In this document: positions 36,133-50,206 of the stretch, one piece after another
Layout of the letters: each line of letters starts with the position of its first letter
Numbering within the stretch: position 1 is the stretch's first letter
DNA from: Bursaphelenchus xylophilus
Taxonomy: Eukaryota > Nematoda > Chromadorea > Rhabditida > Aphelenchoididae
Reading direction: 5' to 3'
NCBI GenBank assembly: GCA_904066235.2
Contig: CAJFCV020000004.1
Location: 7,998,001 to 8,062,000, forward strand
Length of the DNA: 64,000 nt
Notes under the pieces: generated by a model
The model's database searches: none
Told to the model about the DNA's origin: nothing
What the model saw: the letters and a program-made list of their open reading frames with translations, nothing else
Made by a program: the position numbers and the translations under genes

Positions 36133-38391
36133 ATGCTTTTGGAACTGTTCTTCGTTTTACTTGGTCTGGTCGCATTTTATAATTGTTGGTGGAAGCGGAG
36201 AGGGCTCCCTCCGGGCCCTATGCCAACTCCGTTAATCGGTAAGAGTGGTAGAAAAATATTTGAGTTGACACCCATAAAAAACAAAAAAGATTTAATAAAT
36301 CATTAAATTTTGAAATTGGCTAGAATTAAGACGCTACTTTGTAAGCCAATCCACGTTGATAGAAGATGTGATTTTTTTTCTCTAACTCTTCGTCCTCATT
36401 TACCCGAATCTCTGATTCGAAAAGAACCTTTCCCCACTTCTATTGTTTAACTACAATGATTTTTTAAGGGAACGGCTATCAACTAAGCAAGTACCCCTCC
36501 AGCGAAGCAGCCTGTAAGGTATGGAAAGATCAGTACGGAGATACCTTTACAATATGGAGTGGAGAGCGTCCAATCGTTTGCGTCACCGACTTCAACACGA
36601 TCATCCATCACTTCGTCAAGAATGGAGAACAATTCCAAGATCGCCCCGATGACAGCAACTATTTGAACTTTGTTGGGCGCGGCCTTCATGGAGTGTTCCT
36701 AGTCGATGGGGAATTATGGAAGAATCAGCGGAGATTCGCGCTACATACTTTCAGAGATTTTGGATTGGGGAAGAATCTGATGGAAGAAAGGGTAAGAACG
36801 AATTCTTGCGGCCCGGCCACAAGAAACAAACATTAGGTCGGCCCGGGGCCTTTTCAGGTTTGATCAGGCCGTCAGATTGCCACCTTTACGCAAAACAAAA
36901 AAATTTCAATTTTTTTAGGTCATTGAAGAATGCGATTCAATGTTTGAAAGAATTGAAAAACAAAGGAAAGGTGGCAACCCTTTAATCAGCTTGGTCGATC
37001 ACGTCGACATTGTCATCGGCTCAATTATCAACAATCTTCTTTTTGGCTACCGTTACAATGAGAATAACCTCACCGAGTTTAAAGACTTGAAGGAGCGCGC
37101 CACTCTTGCCATTACAACTGCAGGATCGCCTCCAGCAATGATCTGCAGACCAAATCCGGAGTTTTATTTAAAATGGCCAATTTTGGGGAACGTCTTGGCC
37201 ACAGCTAAGAAAACGTCAATTCATTTGCAAGATTTCTTCAAGACCAGAATCCAAAATCATGTCGATGAGCTGAGAAATGTCGACCTTAGTCAATTGGAGC
37301 CCACTGACTTCGTGGCGGCATTTATGAAAGAGCGATATCGTTTAGATTCTATTGGAGAAGAGCATTTCTTCTCTGATCAACAACTTGTAGTTTTGGTTTA
37401 TGATTTGTGGTTGGCTGGACAAGTAAGCTAGTACTTAGAATATCGTATTTTATTGTAGGAAACGACAAGTAATACGATTGGTTGGGCCATCGGATATCTT
37501 ATTCATTACCCAGAAGTTCAAAAAAAGGCCCAGGAAGAGTTGGATCGAGTGATTGGATCTGACCGGACTATCACCATATCAGACAGATCGGATCTTCAGT
37601 ATATGCAAGCGCTTTGTAACGTAAGTGAACGTTTAATACTTTCTATTCAAAGGGGACGAATGACAACATCCTTCTAGAAGTTGTCACCGTTTTTTTTCAA
37701 AAAAATCGCAAAAATTCTGAAAAGTAGCGACAAATTTTGATCTTACCATGTGAGCGGTTTCCGAAGTTTGCCAGGAGCCTCGCGCACCCTAAGCAACACA
37801 ACCGTTTTCAGGAAACCCAAAGAATCTCAAATATGGTCCCAATGAACATCATCCACGCCACTGCCGAAGACGTTGTGGTCGATGGGTATCACTTGAAAAA
37901 GGGAACAGCCATTACTCCGTTGATTGGCGTTGTTCTTTATGACGAGAAAGTAAGCGTTTCTCTTCGAAAAATTGGAGTTTTCAATTTTATAACAAAGGAT
38001 TTTTAGATTTTCCCAGATCCCATGAAATTCAAACCCGAGAGATTCTTGGACAAAGATGGGAAAGTGAAGAGGGTTGACGAGTTCATCCCATTCTCCGTTG
38101 GCAAACGACAGTGTTTGGGAGAGGGGCTGGCTCGGATGGAAATCTTTCTGGTCATCGCCAATCTACTCAATAAATACAAGGTATGGTATATGTAATATAA
38201 TACAACTGCCTTGCGCATAGCAAGTCAAGGATATTGCAAGCAAAAAAAGCAGAGTCAAACAAACGAACAATTTATATTCGTACTTCTTTCAGTTCCTTCC
38301 CGGAGAGAAGATGCCCGATCTCAAGAGACACCATGGACTCACAGTTCACCTTAAAAACTTTGAATGTCGAGTGGAACCCCGGTTCAATTAA
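36133..38391 (+). CDS. Cytochrome P450, CYP33-like, cluster gene A
   Basis: Seven exons (36133-36238, 36469-36791, 36919-37422, 37459-37620, 37812-37949, 38007-38180, 38293-38391) give 501 residues, full length for a microsomal P450. An N-terminal membrane anchor is followed by the [10 protein letters not shown] hinge. The I-helix oxygen-activation motif is AGQETTSNT (about residues 309-317), the ExxR motif is ETQR (366-369), and the haem loop FSVGKRQC puts the ligand at Cys447, followed by LGEGLAR. GRG..GV..DGELWKNQRRF and [17 protein letters not shown] segments match nematode CYP33 proteins. Function inferred: monooxygenase in the ER membrane using NADPH-P450 reductase, for xenobiotic or lipid oxidation. 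It is the first of five tandem copies and closest to genes B and C. Confidence 0.93.
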
Positions 38392-38910
38392 TCTGATGCA
38401 TTTGCTAACAATAACAGTCGTGCATCTTCGTTGAGGATAATAAAAAATAAAGAAACTTAAACAGTAAAGCAAAAGTTACCGAGCGAGCTGCGTAGTTTAG
38501 ATATTTTTCGCAAAAGCGATCTTTTTCACCCCAACATGATCGATCAAACCAACGCGTTTTCTTATCAAGTTAACGTGCAGATGACCAGTAACCACTACAC
38601 AAAGTGTTGTTGGATGATACATGATGATGTTTCATTAAATGGTGTAAATAAATAAATCACAGACTGCCCTGTCATCCACGCCCAACGTAATTTTAGCGGC
38701 TATAAAACACAGCGGAGTTGAACTTTACCAAAGATTGCAGACCACAAAACACATTTCTTATGTGCGTATATAAGACGCGTACGCGTAGAAATACTTTCAG
38801 ACAAGGTTTTGGTGGTTCATTTGGTCATTTCTTTGATGATACTTTGGTTTGGCTTCCATCAAGGCATATTAGTTTTTATTGTTTTTCCAAGGGCAATCTT
38901 TGTACATGTT

Positions 38911-39075
38911 CGTTCGCAAAGTCACTGGAGTGATTTTAAGCGTGTACTGTCCAGAAAAGATTATGCCCAAAAAAGCGATCGACAGCCCAAAAAGCATGGT
39001 GCACAGCTCAAAGTAAACCGTTGTTTTCTCACAGTGCATGTCGCAGAAATCACTTCAATGACTTTGCAAACGGAC
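38911..39075. repeat. Imperfect inverted repeat between P450 genes A and B
   Basis: Left arm core GCAAAGTCACTGGAGTGATTT and right arm GAAATCACTTCAATGACTTTGC, about 40-bp arms with a few mismatches and an 80-bp loop. Could be an old MITE or a transcribed hairpin. Confidence 0.5.
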
Positions 39076-39440
39076 TAGTATTTCGAGGTTACAAAAAAAT
39101 CAGTGATCGTTATATTTACTGAACTTCATTACATATATGTAGTGGTTACGTTTTGTGTTGGGAGCATTACAACGTGTCATAAAACAGAGAGGTACCGTTT
39201 CTGGTTTTCGGACTTCCCTTTGACTTCTTTTCATTCTTAGCTCTGCGGTTTTTAATTATAGTAGTAACCTGGCCCTGACCAATAGATTGACGCAACAATA
39301 CGTGGCGTTTTATCGTCTGTTATATAATCTGCGCTAGGTAAATCAGCGGCTTTTTGTTATCTTTATCTCCATTTTGTACTTAAATTTCTTAATTTTTTGT
39401 ATTTTGTGTTCCTGGTTTTTCAACATATTCTCGCGCAAAG

Positions 39441-39498
39441 CTACGATCGCCGTAGTGAGCTTTAATGATCACCCAACAAATAATAAGCCCATTTAAAA
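39441..39498 (+). promoter_or_regulatory. P450 gene B promoter: CTACGATCGCCGTAGTGA motif and TATA-like box
   Basis: CTACGATCGCCGTAGTGA at 39441-39458 (arms CTACG / CGTAG) and ATTTAAAA at 39491-39498, 42 bp before the ATG exactly as in gene A. Confidence 0.6.
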
Positions 39499-39532
39499 CC
39501 AGGTTGCTTTGCGCATCAACGGTAGACGCAGG

Positions 39533-41575
<2,043 letters not shown>

Positions 41576-42310
41576 GCTCATCCATTTTCTAGCAATATAA
41601 GCCATAAATTAATCTTTTGTAATGCCGAGAATGTGACACAATTTAACTTTGTACATTAACGGCCTTAATAAATATTTTATTTCTATTTGGATGGGTTGGC
41701 TGCAAATCAAAGTCTTTGATGACGAGGGAAGTTGTTCAAATCGTAAAAGGCACCCCAATAACTTCAAATCAAGCTGTCTTTCAAGAAATAGCTTCATTTC
41801 TTGGCTGTTTAGTTTACCTTTTTCAAAAGACATTCAAAGGTTTAAAGTATACTTGCTATTTCGTCAAGAAACGATGGGAAGAAATTAAAGTGGCATTCTG
41901 CATACTTATATAATACTAACAGTACTGTGTTTGCAGTTTTCGCAATGTTATTGTGAGTGTTCATTATCACTTTTCACTTCTTTGCGAAAATCTTGTCAAC
42001 AAAAAATCACCTAGTTTTTCTGTTTTTATTTAATCTGCAACCACCTGGCTCTGGTTGACGCAACAATAACTTCTTATGGTCTGTCATATCAAATTATGGT
42101 TTATCAATCAGCGTCTTTAAACACCTTTACTTTTGATCTTCTTTTTATATTTATATTATAATTTATCAAATATTTCTGTATCCTGTGTTCATTGATTTCC
42201 TGAACGAAATGTTGCAAACGCTACAATCGCCGTAGTGAGCCTTAATGCGCTTCCCACTTAATTTTAAGTCCATTTAAACGGTTGCTCTGTGCATAAACGG
42301 TAGAAACAGA
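41576..42310. other. Spacer between P450 genes B and C
   Basis: 3' UTR of gene B, with AATAAATATT at about 41667, and promoter of gene C with the conserved blocks. No gene seen. Confidence 0.5.
42221..42278 (+). promoter_or_regulatory. P450 gene C promoter: CTACAATCGCCGTAGTGA motif and TATA-like box
   Basis: CTACAATCGCCGTAGTGA at 42221-42238 and ATTTAAA at 42272, 39 bp before the ATG. It differs from the gene B motif at one base. Confidence 0.6.
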
Positions 42311-44798
42311 ATGCTTTTGGAACTGTTCTTCGTTTTACTTGGTCTGGTGGCATTTTACAACTGTTGGTGGAAGCGGAGAGGGCTACCTCCGGGCCCTATG
42401 CCAACCCCTTTGATCGGTAAGAACGGCAGATATGTCAAATCGCGGCAGAATATATGTATGTAAATCAAGATTTCCATTACGTATACCTATGTGCTTTCTA
42501 GGAAAAGAGATAAGGACGTGATAATTAGATTCTCATAAAAATTTAAGGGTTTTGAAATGTTTCTAAATTTTGCCATCCAGAAAGTTGATTTCACGTTTTC
42601 ATGTATGGGAGGTGCTTTATAAATTTCAGCGCGCTAGTCCATCCCAACATCGCGGATTTAGTCCAAAGTTGAAAGTTCACAAAAAGGGGGAGGGGAGGAG
42701 GAGCCGACAGAGAAACGCAGAAATTTTTACAAAGAAATAAATTGCGCAACTTTCAACTTTGGACTAAATCCGCAGGGTACGGATGGACTAGCACGCTGAA
42801 ATTTATAAAGCACCTCCCATATGTGCAAACTTCATTCTGTACCACGTTCTGGTCTTCGTTTCCAGAGAGAATTTTTTTGTTTCAATTCTAACAACCAATA
42901 TTTCAGGAAATGGCTATCAACTAAGTAAGTATCCCTCTAGCGAAGCAGCTTGCAAGCTCTGGAGGGAGAAATATGGTGATACATTTACTATCTGGGTTGG
43001 CGAACGTCCAGTTGTTTGTGTATGCGACTTCAACACAATCATCCATCACTTCGTCAAGAATGGCGAGCAATTCCAAAATCGCCCGGATGACAGTATCTAT
43101 TTGAAATTCGTAGAGCGCGGTTATTTTGGAGTAATTCAAGTCGATGGAGAATTATGGAAAAATCAGCGGAGATTTTCGTTGCATACTTTTAGGAATTTTG
43201 GATTGGGGAAGAATCTGATGGAAGAGAGGGTAAGAAAAAATTTGGCACAATTTGTGATCGGCCAAATGATCCACAACTCTTGATACGACATAGATATTCC
43301 AATTTTTTTCAGGTGATTGAAGAATGCGATTCAATGTTCGAACGGATTGAGAAACAAAGGAAAGGCGGCAACCCTTTAATCAGCCTGGTCGATCACGTCG
43401 ACATTGCCATTGGCTCAATTATCAACAATCTTCTTTTTGGCTACCGCTATAATGAGAATAACCTAACCGAGTTCTTCGACTTGAAAGAGCGATCTACTGT
43501 GTCTACTACGATCGCAGGCTCTCCTCCAGCAATGATTTGCAGACCAAATCCAGAGTTTTATAAAAATTGGCCAGTCTTGGGAAAAGTCATGGCCACAGCC
43601 AAAAGAACCTCAATTCATTTGATGGACTTCTTCAGGACCAGAATCCAAGATCATGTGGATGAGCTGAGAAATGTCGACCTCAGTCAATTAGAGCCCACTG
43701 ACTTCGTGGCAGCATTTATGAAGGAGCGACATCATCTAGATTCTATTGGAGAAGAGCATTTCTTCTCTGATCAACAACTCTTAGTCTTAATTTTTGACTT
43801 GTGGGTGGCCGGACAAGTAAGCTAGTTTTAGAATGCCTTTTTACGTTTTTAATTGAAGGAAACAACAAGCAATACGATTGGGTGGGCCATCGGATATCTT
43901 ATTCATTACCCAGAAGTTCAAAGAAAGGCCCAGGAAGAGTTAGATCGAGTGATTGGATCTGACCGGACTATCACCATGTCAGACAGGCCGGATCTTCAGT
44001 ATATGCAAGCGCTTTGCAATGTAAATTACAAGTAGAAACATAGAAATATTTTAGAACATGTGAATATAGCTGCCCAGATAGGGCGCTCTGATTTTTTGTG
44101 GCTGTTATTTTTTGACGGGGATTTTTTGAAACAATTAGTTTCCTGTAGCAAACTTTTATGGCGCCCTGGTTGAAAACACACATTTCAATGGCAAAAATCG
44201 AAAAAAGTTGTTTTTGGTCTTAAAACTCAGATTTTTTTAGGAGGTCCAAAGGATCTCAAATATGGTGCCAATGAATGTTATCCACGCTACCTCTGAAGAC
44301 GTTGTAGTCGATGGGTATCACTTGAAAAAGGGAACAGCCATTACTCCTTTGATTGGCGTTGTTCTTTATGATGAGAAAGTAAGCTTTTCTCTTCGAAAGA
44401 TTGGAGTTTTCAATTTTGTAACAAAGAGTTTTGTTTAGATTTTCCCAGATCCTATGAAATTCAAGCCCGAGAGATTCTTGGACAACGATGGGAAAGTGAA
44501 GAGGGTTGACGAGCTGATCCCATTCTCCGTTGGCAAACGACAGTGTTTGGGAGAGGGGCTGGCTCGGATGGAAATCTTTCTGGTCATCGCCAATCTACTC
44601 AATAAATACAAGGTGTGTTAAAACTACAGCCTTGACACCAAAATATTGAAAACAAGAATGGCAATCCAATAGACTCTTTACTGTGGTATTATTTTTTAGA
44701 TTCTTCCCGGAAAGAGTATGCCAGATCTCAAGAGACACCACGGAATCACGGTCCACATTCAAAACTTTGAATGTCAAGTAGAACCCCGGTTCAAGTAA
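42311..44798 (+). CDS. Cytochrome P450, CYP33-like, cluster gene C
   Basis: Same exon plan as A and B, full length. Anchor, [10 protein letters not shown] hinge, AGQETTSNT, ExxR (EVQR) and [15 protein letters not shown] are all seen, so it is probably active. Intron 1 is longer than in the other copies because it carries a foldback element (42605-42821). The stretch around residue 100 reads FQNRPDDSIYLKFVERG where the other four copies read [10 protein letters not shown] or FQDRPDDTNY and GRG; this substituted patch could change substrate access or mark relaxed constraint. Its sixth exon (44439-44612) matches gene A exactly over its last roughly 90 bases, and intron 5 is also homologous to that of A but not of B. 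Substrate unknown. Confidence 0.92.
42605..42821. mobile_element. Foldback / MITE-like element in intron 1 of P450 gene C
   Basis: Left arm (42605-42677) begins TATGGGAGGTGCTTTATAAA and right arm (42748-42821) is its reverse complement with only a handful of differences, so the arms are about 73 bp and the loop about 70 bp. The loop is purine-rich (GGGGGAGGGGAGGAGGAG). No coding capacity. The four other P450 copies lack it at this position, which marks it as an insertion after duplication. Confidence 0.8.
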
Positions 44799-45172
44799 AC
44801 TCATGCATTTGCTAGCAATAACAGCCATAATGGTGGCTTTAAAATGCCGAAATAATAGCTCTGTTTGTAAGACTTCTTAATAAATATTTTTTCAATGCAA
44901 CGTGGAACGATCAATAAATTAAGTTTTAAGTGTAACAATGTTCGGTTCGGTTCTTAGAAAGTCAAGAAGATGCTGCCTTCGACAAAAATAACCGTTTCAT
45001 CAATGATTTTAACTAAAGATAACCCATCTTTTCAAAATCAATCTAGAAAAAGCGTAGTTTGTAGCTGAATCGAAAACACAAGCCCTTTAAACGTTAAGGT
45101 GTCGCCGTGGTTTAAAGAGTCGAGACGCTTTACCCATTTAAGAGACATAATTGTTTACTCATTGCAAAGACC
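44799..45172. other. Spacer between P450 genes C and D
   Basis: 3' UTR of gene C (CTAGCAATAACAGCCATAAT, then AATAAATATT at about 44879) and the promoter of gene D. The D/E-type motif TTTGTAGCTGAATCGAAAAC is at 45058-45077 and CCCATTTAA is at 45133. Confidence 0.5.
45058..45141 (+). promoter_or_regulatory. P450 gene D promoter: D/E-type motif and TATA-like box
   Basis: TTTGTAGCTGAATCGAAAAC at 45058 matches TTTGTGGCTAATTCGAAGAC upstream of gene E (47687). CCCATTTAA at 45133-45141 lies 40 bp before the ATG, the same place as in all five cluster genes. The CTAC..CGCCGTAG motif of A-C is absent. Confidence 0.5.
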
Positions 45173-47251
45173 ATGGTCTTGCTTTACCTTTTTCTCATCT
45201 TTGTTACCTATATATTATATCATACCTGGTGGAAACGACGGGGTTTACCTCCTGGGCCAACTCCGTTACCGTTGTTTGGTAAGTTAAGTCCGAATGGGAC
45301 CTCTGTTTTCCTTACTCACTGAAGAACTTCACGGTGCAATCAACCAAAATTTTTTTGAATAAACAACTATCGATCGCATTCTATGGACAAGCGTGTTTCA
45401 GGAAACGCTCTTGAAGTCTCCAAATACCCATGTACCGAAGAAGCTCTAAAAGCATGGCAAAAAATCTACGGCGATGTTTTCACTTTCTGGACGGGCGATA
45501 GAGCTATCGTCGCTGTCTGCGACTATGAAAAAATTGTTCATTATTTCGTAAAGAACGGAGAGTTGTTCCAAGATCGTCCCGATGACAGCAATTATACAAA
45601 ATACGTTGGCCGTGGGGACCACGGAGTGGTCCATTTGAATGGAGACTACTGGAAGAACCAAAGGAGATTTGTTCTTCATGCCCTCAGGGATTTTGGACTG
45701 GGAAAAGATTTAATGGAACAGAGGGTAATCTTGCAACATTGTCGCTGACAAAACAGTTTATAGGTCATCGAAGAATGCGAAGATTTGTTTGTCAAAATCC
45801 AGAAAACCCTGAGCAAATCCTCTTCCGATGTAGACCTCCCTAATTTTATCGATGTGGCCATCGGATCCATTATTAATAATCTTCTCTTTGGATATCGTTA
45901 CACCGAGGACAAACTCTATGAATTTGATGACTTAAAACAACGTGTAAAGCAGTATGTAACCGCAAGTGGGCAACCGGCTGCCCTAATTTATCGATCAAAT
46001 CCACAATTCTATGAGAAGCTACCGTATTTCAAAGATAAACTTCATCGTATGCGTAAACAGGCGATTCATCTTGTCGATTTCTTCAAAGTCAGAATCTTGG
46101 AGCATGTGGAAGATTTGAAAAATGAAGATATGGCCACATTCACGCCCACTGATATTGTGGCTTGCTACTTGAAGGAAAAAAGAAATAGAGAAGTTGACGG
46201 GGAGGACGCTTATTTCACTGATCAACAACTCGTAGGACTTTCTTTCGACTTGTGGGTTGCTGGGCAGGTAATCAAAGTTTTGGATTAATTCTATTATAAA
46301 GCGAAGGAAATCAAGGAGAAGAAAAATAATGACTGAAAACTTCAGGAAACCACGGCAAACACCCTTGGATGGGCGTTCGCTTTCATGATCCATAATCAAG
46401 ACGCTCAAAAGAAGGTCCAGGAAGAGCTGGATGCCGTTATTGGCTCGGATCGGGTGATTACAACGGCTGACCGGCCACAGTTACCGTATCTTCAAGCCGT
46501 TTGCAATGTAAGAACCGACTTTTAAGACGATTACAACCTCACCAAAAAAATTCTACAAAACCTTTAACCAACCGTTTAGGAATCCCAACGCCTGGCCAAT
46601 TTGGTGCCGACTAACGTTTTTCACGCAACCAGTGACGACGTTGAAGTAGATGGATATATTTTAAAGAAGGGCACTGCGATTACTCCTCTGCTATGTGCAG
46701 TATTGTCGGACGAGAAGGTAATACCAATAATAATCATAAAATGGGAAAATGTTTTAGTACTTCCCGGAGCCCCGGAAGTTCAAGCCTGAGCGATTCCTCG
46801 ATAACGATGGGAAACCAAAAAAAGTGGATGAAAATATTCCATTCTCGATCGGAAAACGTCAATGTTTGGGCGAAGGGTTGGCTCGGATGGAGATTTTCTT
46901 GGTGCTGGCTAATATTTTGAACCGATACAAGGTAAGACGCCCATCGAAAAACAAAATGCACGCGTGCACAGTAACCCGGAAAGAAAAATAGCTCTTTTCG
47001 ACTTTTGAGATCCGTCCAAACGAAGTGTCAAAATTGACAAAAAAATCCGAGAAAAATATTTTTCCACCAAAACCAGATGAAAAATTGTTGACTGTGCATA
47101 AAGGAATGAAACATCCTTTTACTTCGAAAATTAAACCTTTTTCTGTTTTCAGGTTCTTCCTGGAGCTGAGCTGCCTTCTTTGGAGAGAACTCGTGGATTC
47201 ACTGTTGGTCCGAAGCCTTACAAATGCAAATTGCAACCCAGACATGTCTAA
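45173..47251 (+). CDS. Cytochrome P450, CYP33-like, cluster gene D
   Basis: Full-length P450 of about 490 residues in the second subgroup of the cluster. Anchor and [14 protein letters not shown] hinge, [10 protein letters not shown]-helix AGQETTANT, ExxR (ESQR), PERFLD and haem loop [15 protein letters not shown] are present, so it is probably active. The substrate-recognition region ([17 protein letters not shown]) differs clearly from A-C, where the corresponding place reads GGNPLISLVDHVDI, so a different substrate range is likely. The stop is at 47249-47251. The 3' flank is odd: at 47443 it contains a copy of the 3' UTR motif (CTAGCAATAACAGCCATA) of genes A-C. Confidence 0.92.
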
Positions 47252-47797
47252 ACACACCCGCTAGACTAAACTATAATTTAAATTTACAAACTTTCTTACT
47301 GTACGGCGGCGGTCATGATCTAATTATCAAAGACAAGACACGCAAGTCGAGAACCTTTTCGCGGAGTTTTTTCCCTTTCCGGTCTCAGATCGGTTCCGAT
47401 TGTATCAAGACCACCACTGCAAAGCCCATTTTCAAGCAATCTCATACTAGCAATAACAGCCATATTGGTTTTTGCCATAGTTTATACTGTGGGAATATTT
47501 AGCTCCGTATGCAAAAAGCCTGAATAAATATTTCTCGTCAACAAAGCAATTAACTTATAAACCATTTTGATGTTGGACTTTTAGAAAGTTTAAAACCTGC
47601 AACCTTCATGAAAAACAACTGTTACGTTAATGACTCTTGTCTGATGATAACCAATGATTTCTAAATCGATCAAGAGAAGCGAACTCTTTGTGGCTAATTC
47701 GAAGACACAAACTCGGTAAAGGTTAAACATTCGGTACAGCCCGAAGAGTGGAGAGAGCCCATTTAAGGGAAAGCGCTGTTTACTCGTTGCAAAGACT
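47252..47797. other. Spacer between P450 genes D and E
   Basis: Contains a remnant of the A-C type 3' UTR (47443-47460 and AATAAATATT at about 47524) and then a block (about 47575-47710) homologous to the promoter of gene D. Reading frames here are not coding. Confidence 0.55.
47687..47767 (+). promoter_or_regulatory. P450 gene E promoter: D/E-type motif and TATA-like box
   Basis: TTTGTGGCTAATTCGAAGAC at 47687 and CCCATTTAA ending at 47766, with ATTTAA starting 37 bp before the ATG, identical spacing to gene D. Confidence 0.5.
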
Positions 47798-50206
47798 ATG
47801 CTCCTGTTGTATTTGGGCTTCCTTTTAGTTGCTTATATTTTATATCACACCTGGTGGAAACGACGAGGCTTGCCTCCAGGACCAACCCCTTTACCATTTC
47901 TCGGTAAGTTGACTTCGTATGGGACGACTTGGTTCCCTATAGCCATTCACCTAATGTAAGATGGTTATGTTCCCAGGCCGTTGATGTTTCTATTTCTATA
48001 TGTGACTGCTCGCAATGTCAACGCTAAATGCTATATTTTACCCCAACAGTGTAGCAACCGTGTAGACTTTTAGATTAAAAAAGAGTATACTTTAAAATAC
48101 GGACCACTAGGCTCGCACCCCACAAAAGTATCATCTAACCCCAAATTCTACTATAGGAAATGCCCTTGAGATCGCCAAATACCCATGTACCGAAGAGGCT
48201 CTAAAAACGTGGCAAAAAATCTACGGCGATGTTTTCACCTTCTGGTCGGGCGAAAGACCTATCGTCGCGGTCTGTGATTACGACAAAATGGTTCACTACT
48301 TTGTAAAGAACGGAGAGCTGTTTCAAGACCGCCCTGATGACAGCAATTATATGAACTTCGTTGGCCGTGGTTGTCACGGTGTAATTCATTTGAGCGGTGA
48401 CTACTGGAAGAACCAAAGGAGATTTCTTCTGCATGCCCTCAGGGATTTTGGACTGGGAAAAGATTTAATGGAACAGAGGGTAATCTTGCAACACTGTCGC
48501 TGAGAAAACGCTTTATAGATTGTAGAAGAATGCGAAGATTTGTTTGTCAAAATCCAGAAAACCCTAAGCAAATCTTCTTCCGACATAGACCTTCCTAATT
48601 TCATCGATGTGGCCATTGGATCCATTATTAATAATCTTCTGTTTGGATATCGTTACACCGAAGACAAACTCTATGAATTTGATGACCTAAAACAACGTGT
48701 AAAGCAGTATGTCACCGCAAGTGGGCAACCGGCTGCTTTGATATGCCGATCAAATCCTCAATTCTACGAGAACCTACCGTATTTTAAGGAAAAACTTCAA
48801 CTTGTGCGAAAACTAGATGTTCATCTTGTCGATTTCTTCAAAGTCAGAATATTGGAGCATGTGGAAGATTTGAAAAATGAAGATATGGCCTCATTCACGC
48901 CCACTGATATTGTTGCTTGCTATTTGAAGGAAAAAAGAAAAAGAGAAGTTGACGGGGAGGATGCTTATTTCACCGATGAACAACTCGTGGGACTTTCTTT
49001 CGACGTGTGGGTTGCCGGACAGGTAATAAAAGTCTTGGATTTTAATTCGAATGCCAAGAAAAGCAAGGAGTTATAATTAATAATGTTGAAAACTTCAGGA
49101 AACCACGGCAAACACTCTTGGATGGGCGTTCGCTTTCATGATTCATAATCAAGACGCTCAAAAGAAGGTCCAGGAGGAGCTGGATGCGGTTATTGGATCG
49201 GATCGGGTGATTACAACGGCTGACCGGCCACAGTTACCGTATCTTCAAGCTGTTTGCAATGTGAGAACTAACTTTTAAGGCGATTACACCCTCCCCAAAA
49301 AATGTCTACAAAAACTTTTATCGACCGTTTAGGAAACCCAACGCTTGGCCAATATAGTTCCCACTAATGTTGTTCACGCTACCAGTCAGAACGTCGAGGT
49401 AGATGGCTATATGCTGAAGAAGGGTACTACAATTACTCCTTTGCTATGCTCAGTATTGTCCAACGAGAAGGTAAACAAATAATATCACCCAATACTAATC
49501 TATCTCGAAAAGTCGCTGAAGTGATCTGCGAGAGAAAACCTCGCAGTGGCAGCCGCATTGAAGGAATCGGTGAAAAAAAACCCAAAAATGGACATTTCCG
49601 CGTGTCGCTCGCACTCTTACTTTTCGTTCACTGAAATGCACTGTGAAAAAAGCCAAAATCACTCAGCGACTTTTTGGAAAGACTATAAACAAGCTTTTAG
49701 TACTTCCCGGAGCCCCAGAAGTTCAAGCCTGAGCGATTCCTCGATGACGATGGGAAACTAAAAAAAGTGGATGAAAATATTCCATTCTCGCTCGGAAAAC
49801 GTCAATGTTTGGGCGAAGGGTTGGCTCGGATGGAGATTTTCTTGGTGCTGGCTAATATTTTGAACCGATACAAGGTAAGAAGCCTCATGGAAGAATCCCT
49901 GTGACTAAGACTCGTGAACAGTTAGTTAGCTTATCTCAACACTGAAATGCCTAGCCAAAAAATTGGAGTGATCACCTCTCCAGTTTTTGGGATAACCATT
50001 TCAAGTTTTAAAGCAACTAAGCTTTACGATGGCGGGTTCTAATCGAAGTTTTCCCTTCTGGAAATGGAAATCCCCTTTTAACATCGACGAACACTTTCTG
50101 TTTTCAGGTTCTTCCTGGGGCCGAACTGCCTTCTCTGGAGAGAACTCGTGGTTTCACGGTCAGTCCAAAACCATACAAATGCAAATTACAACCCAGACAT
50201 CTCTAA
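47798..50206 (+). CDS. Cytochrome P450, CYP33-like, cluster gene E
   Basis: Closest paralogue of gene D with the same exon plan. Anchor and [32 protein letters not shown], ExxR (ETQR), PERFLDDDGK and the haem loop [15 protein letters not shown] are present, so it is likely active. Exon pairs D/E are near-identical in places (for example [21 protein letters not shown]), whereas introns are diverged and longer in E. It is the last copy and runs tail-to-tail with the IP3 receptor gene, with only about 300 bp between the two stop codons. An AATAAA lies at 50315-50320. Substrate unknown. Confidence 0.92.

Larger units (their letters stand above)
38392..39532. other. Spacer between P450 genes A and B
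   Basis: Holds the 3' UTR of gene A and the promoter of gene B. An imperfect inverted repeat of about 40 bp arms lies at 38911-38951 / 39031-39075. A block at 39263-39345 (ACCTGGCCCTGACC...GACGCAACAATA) recurs upstream of gene C at about 42040-42110. No gene is recognised. Confidence 0.5.
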
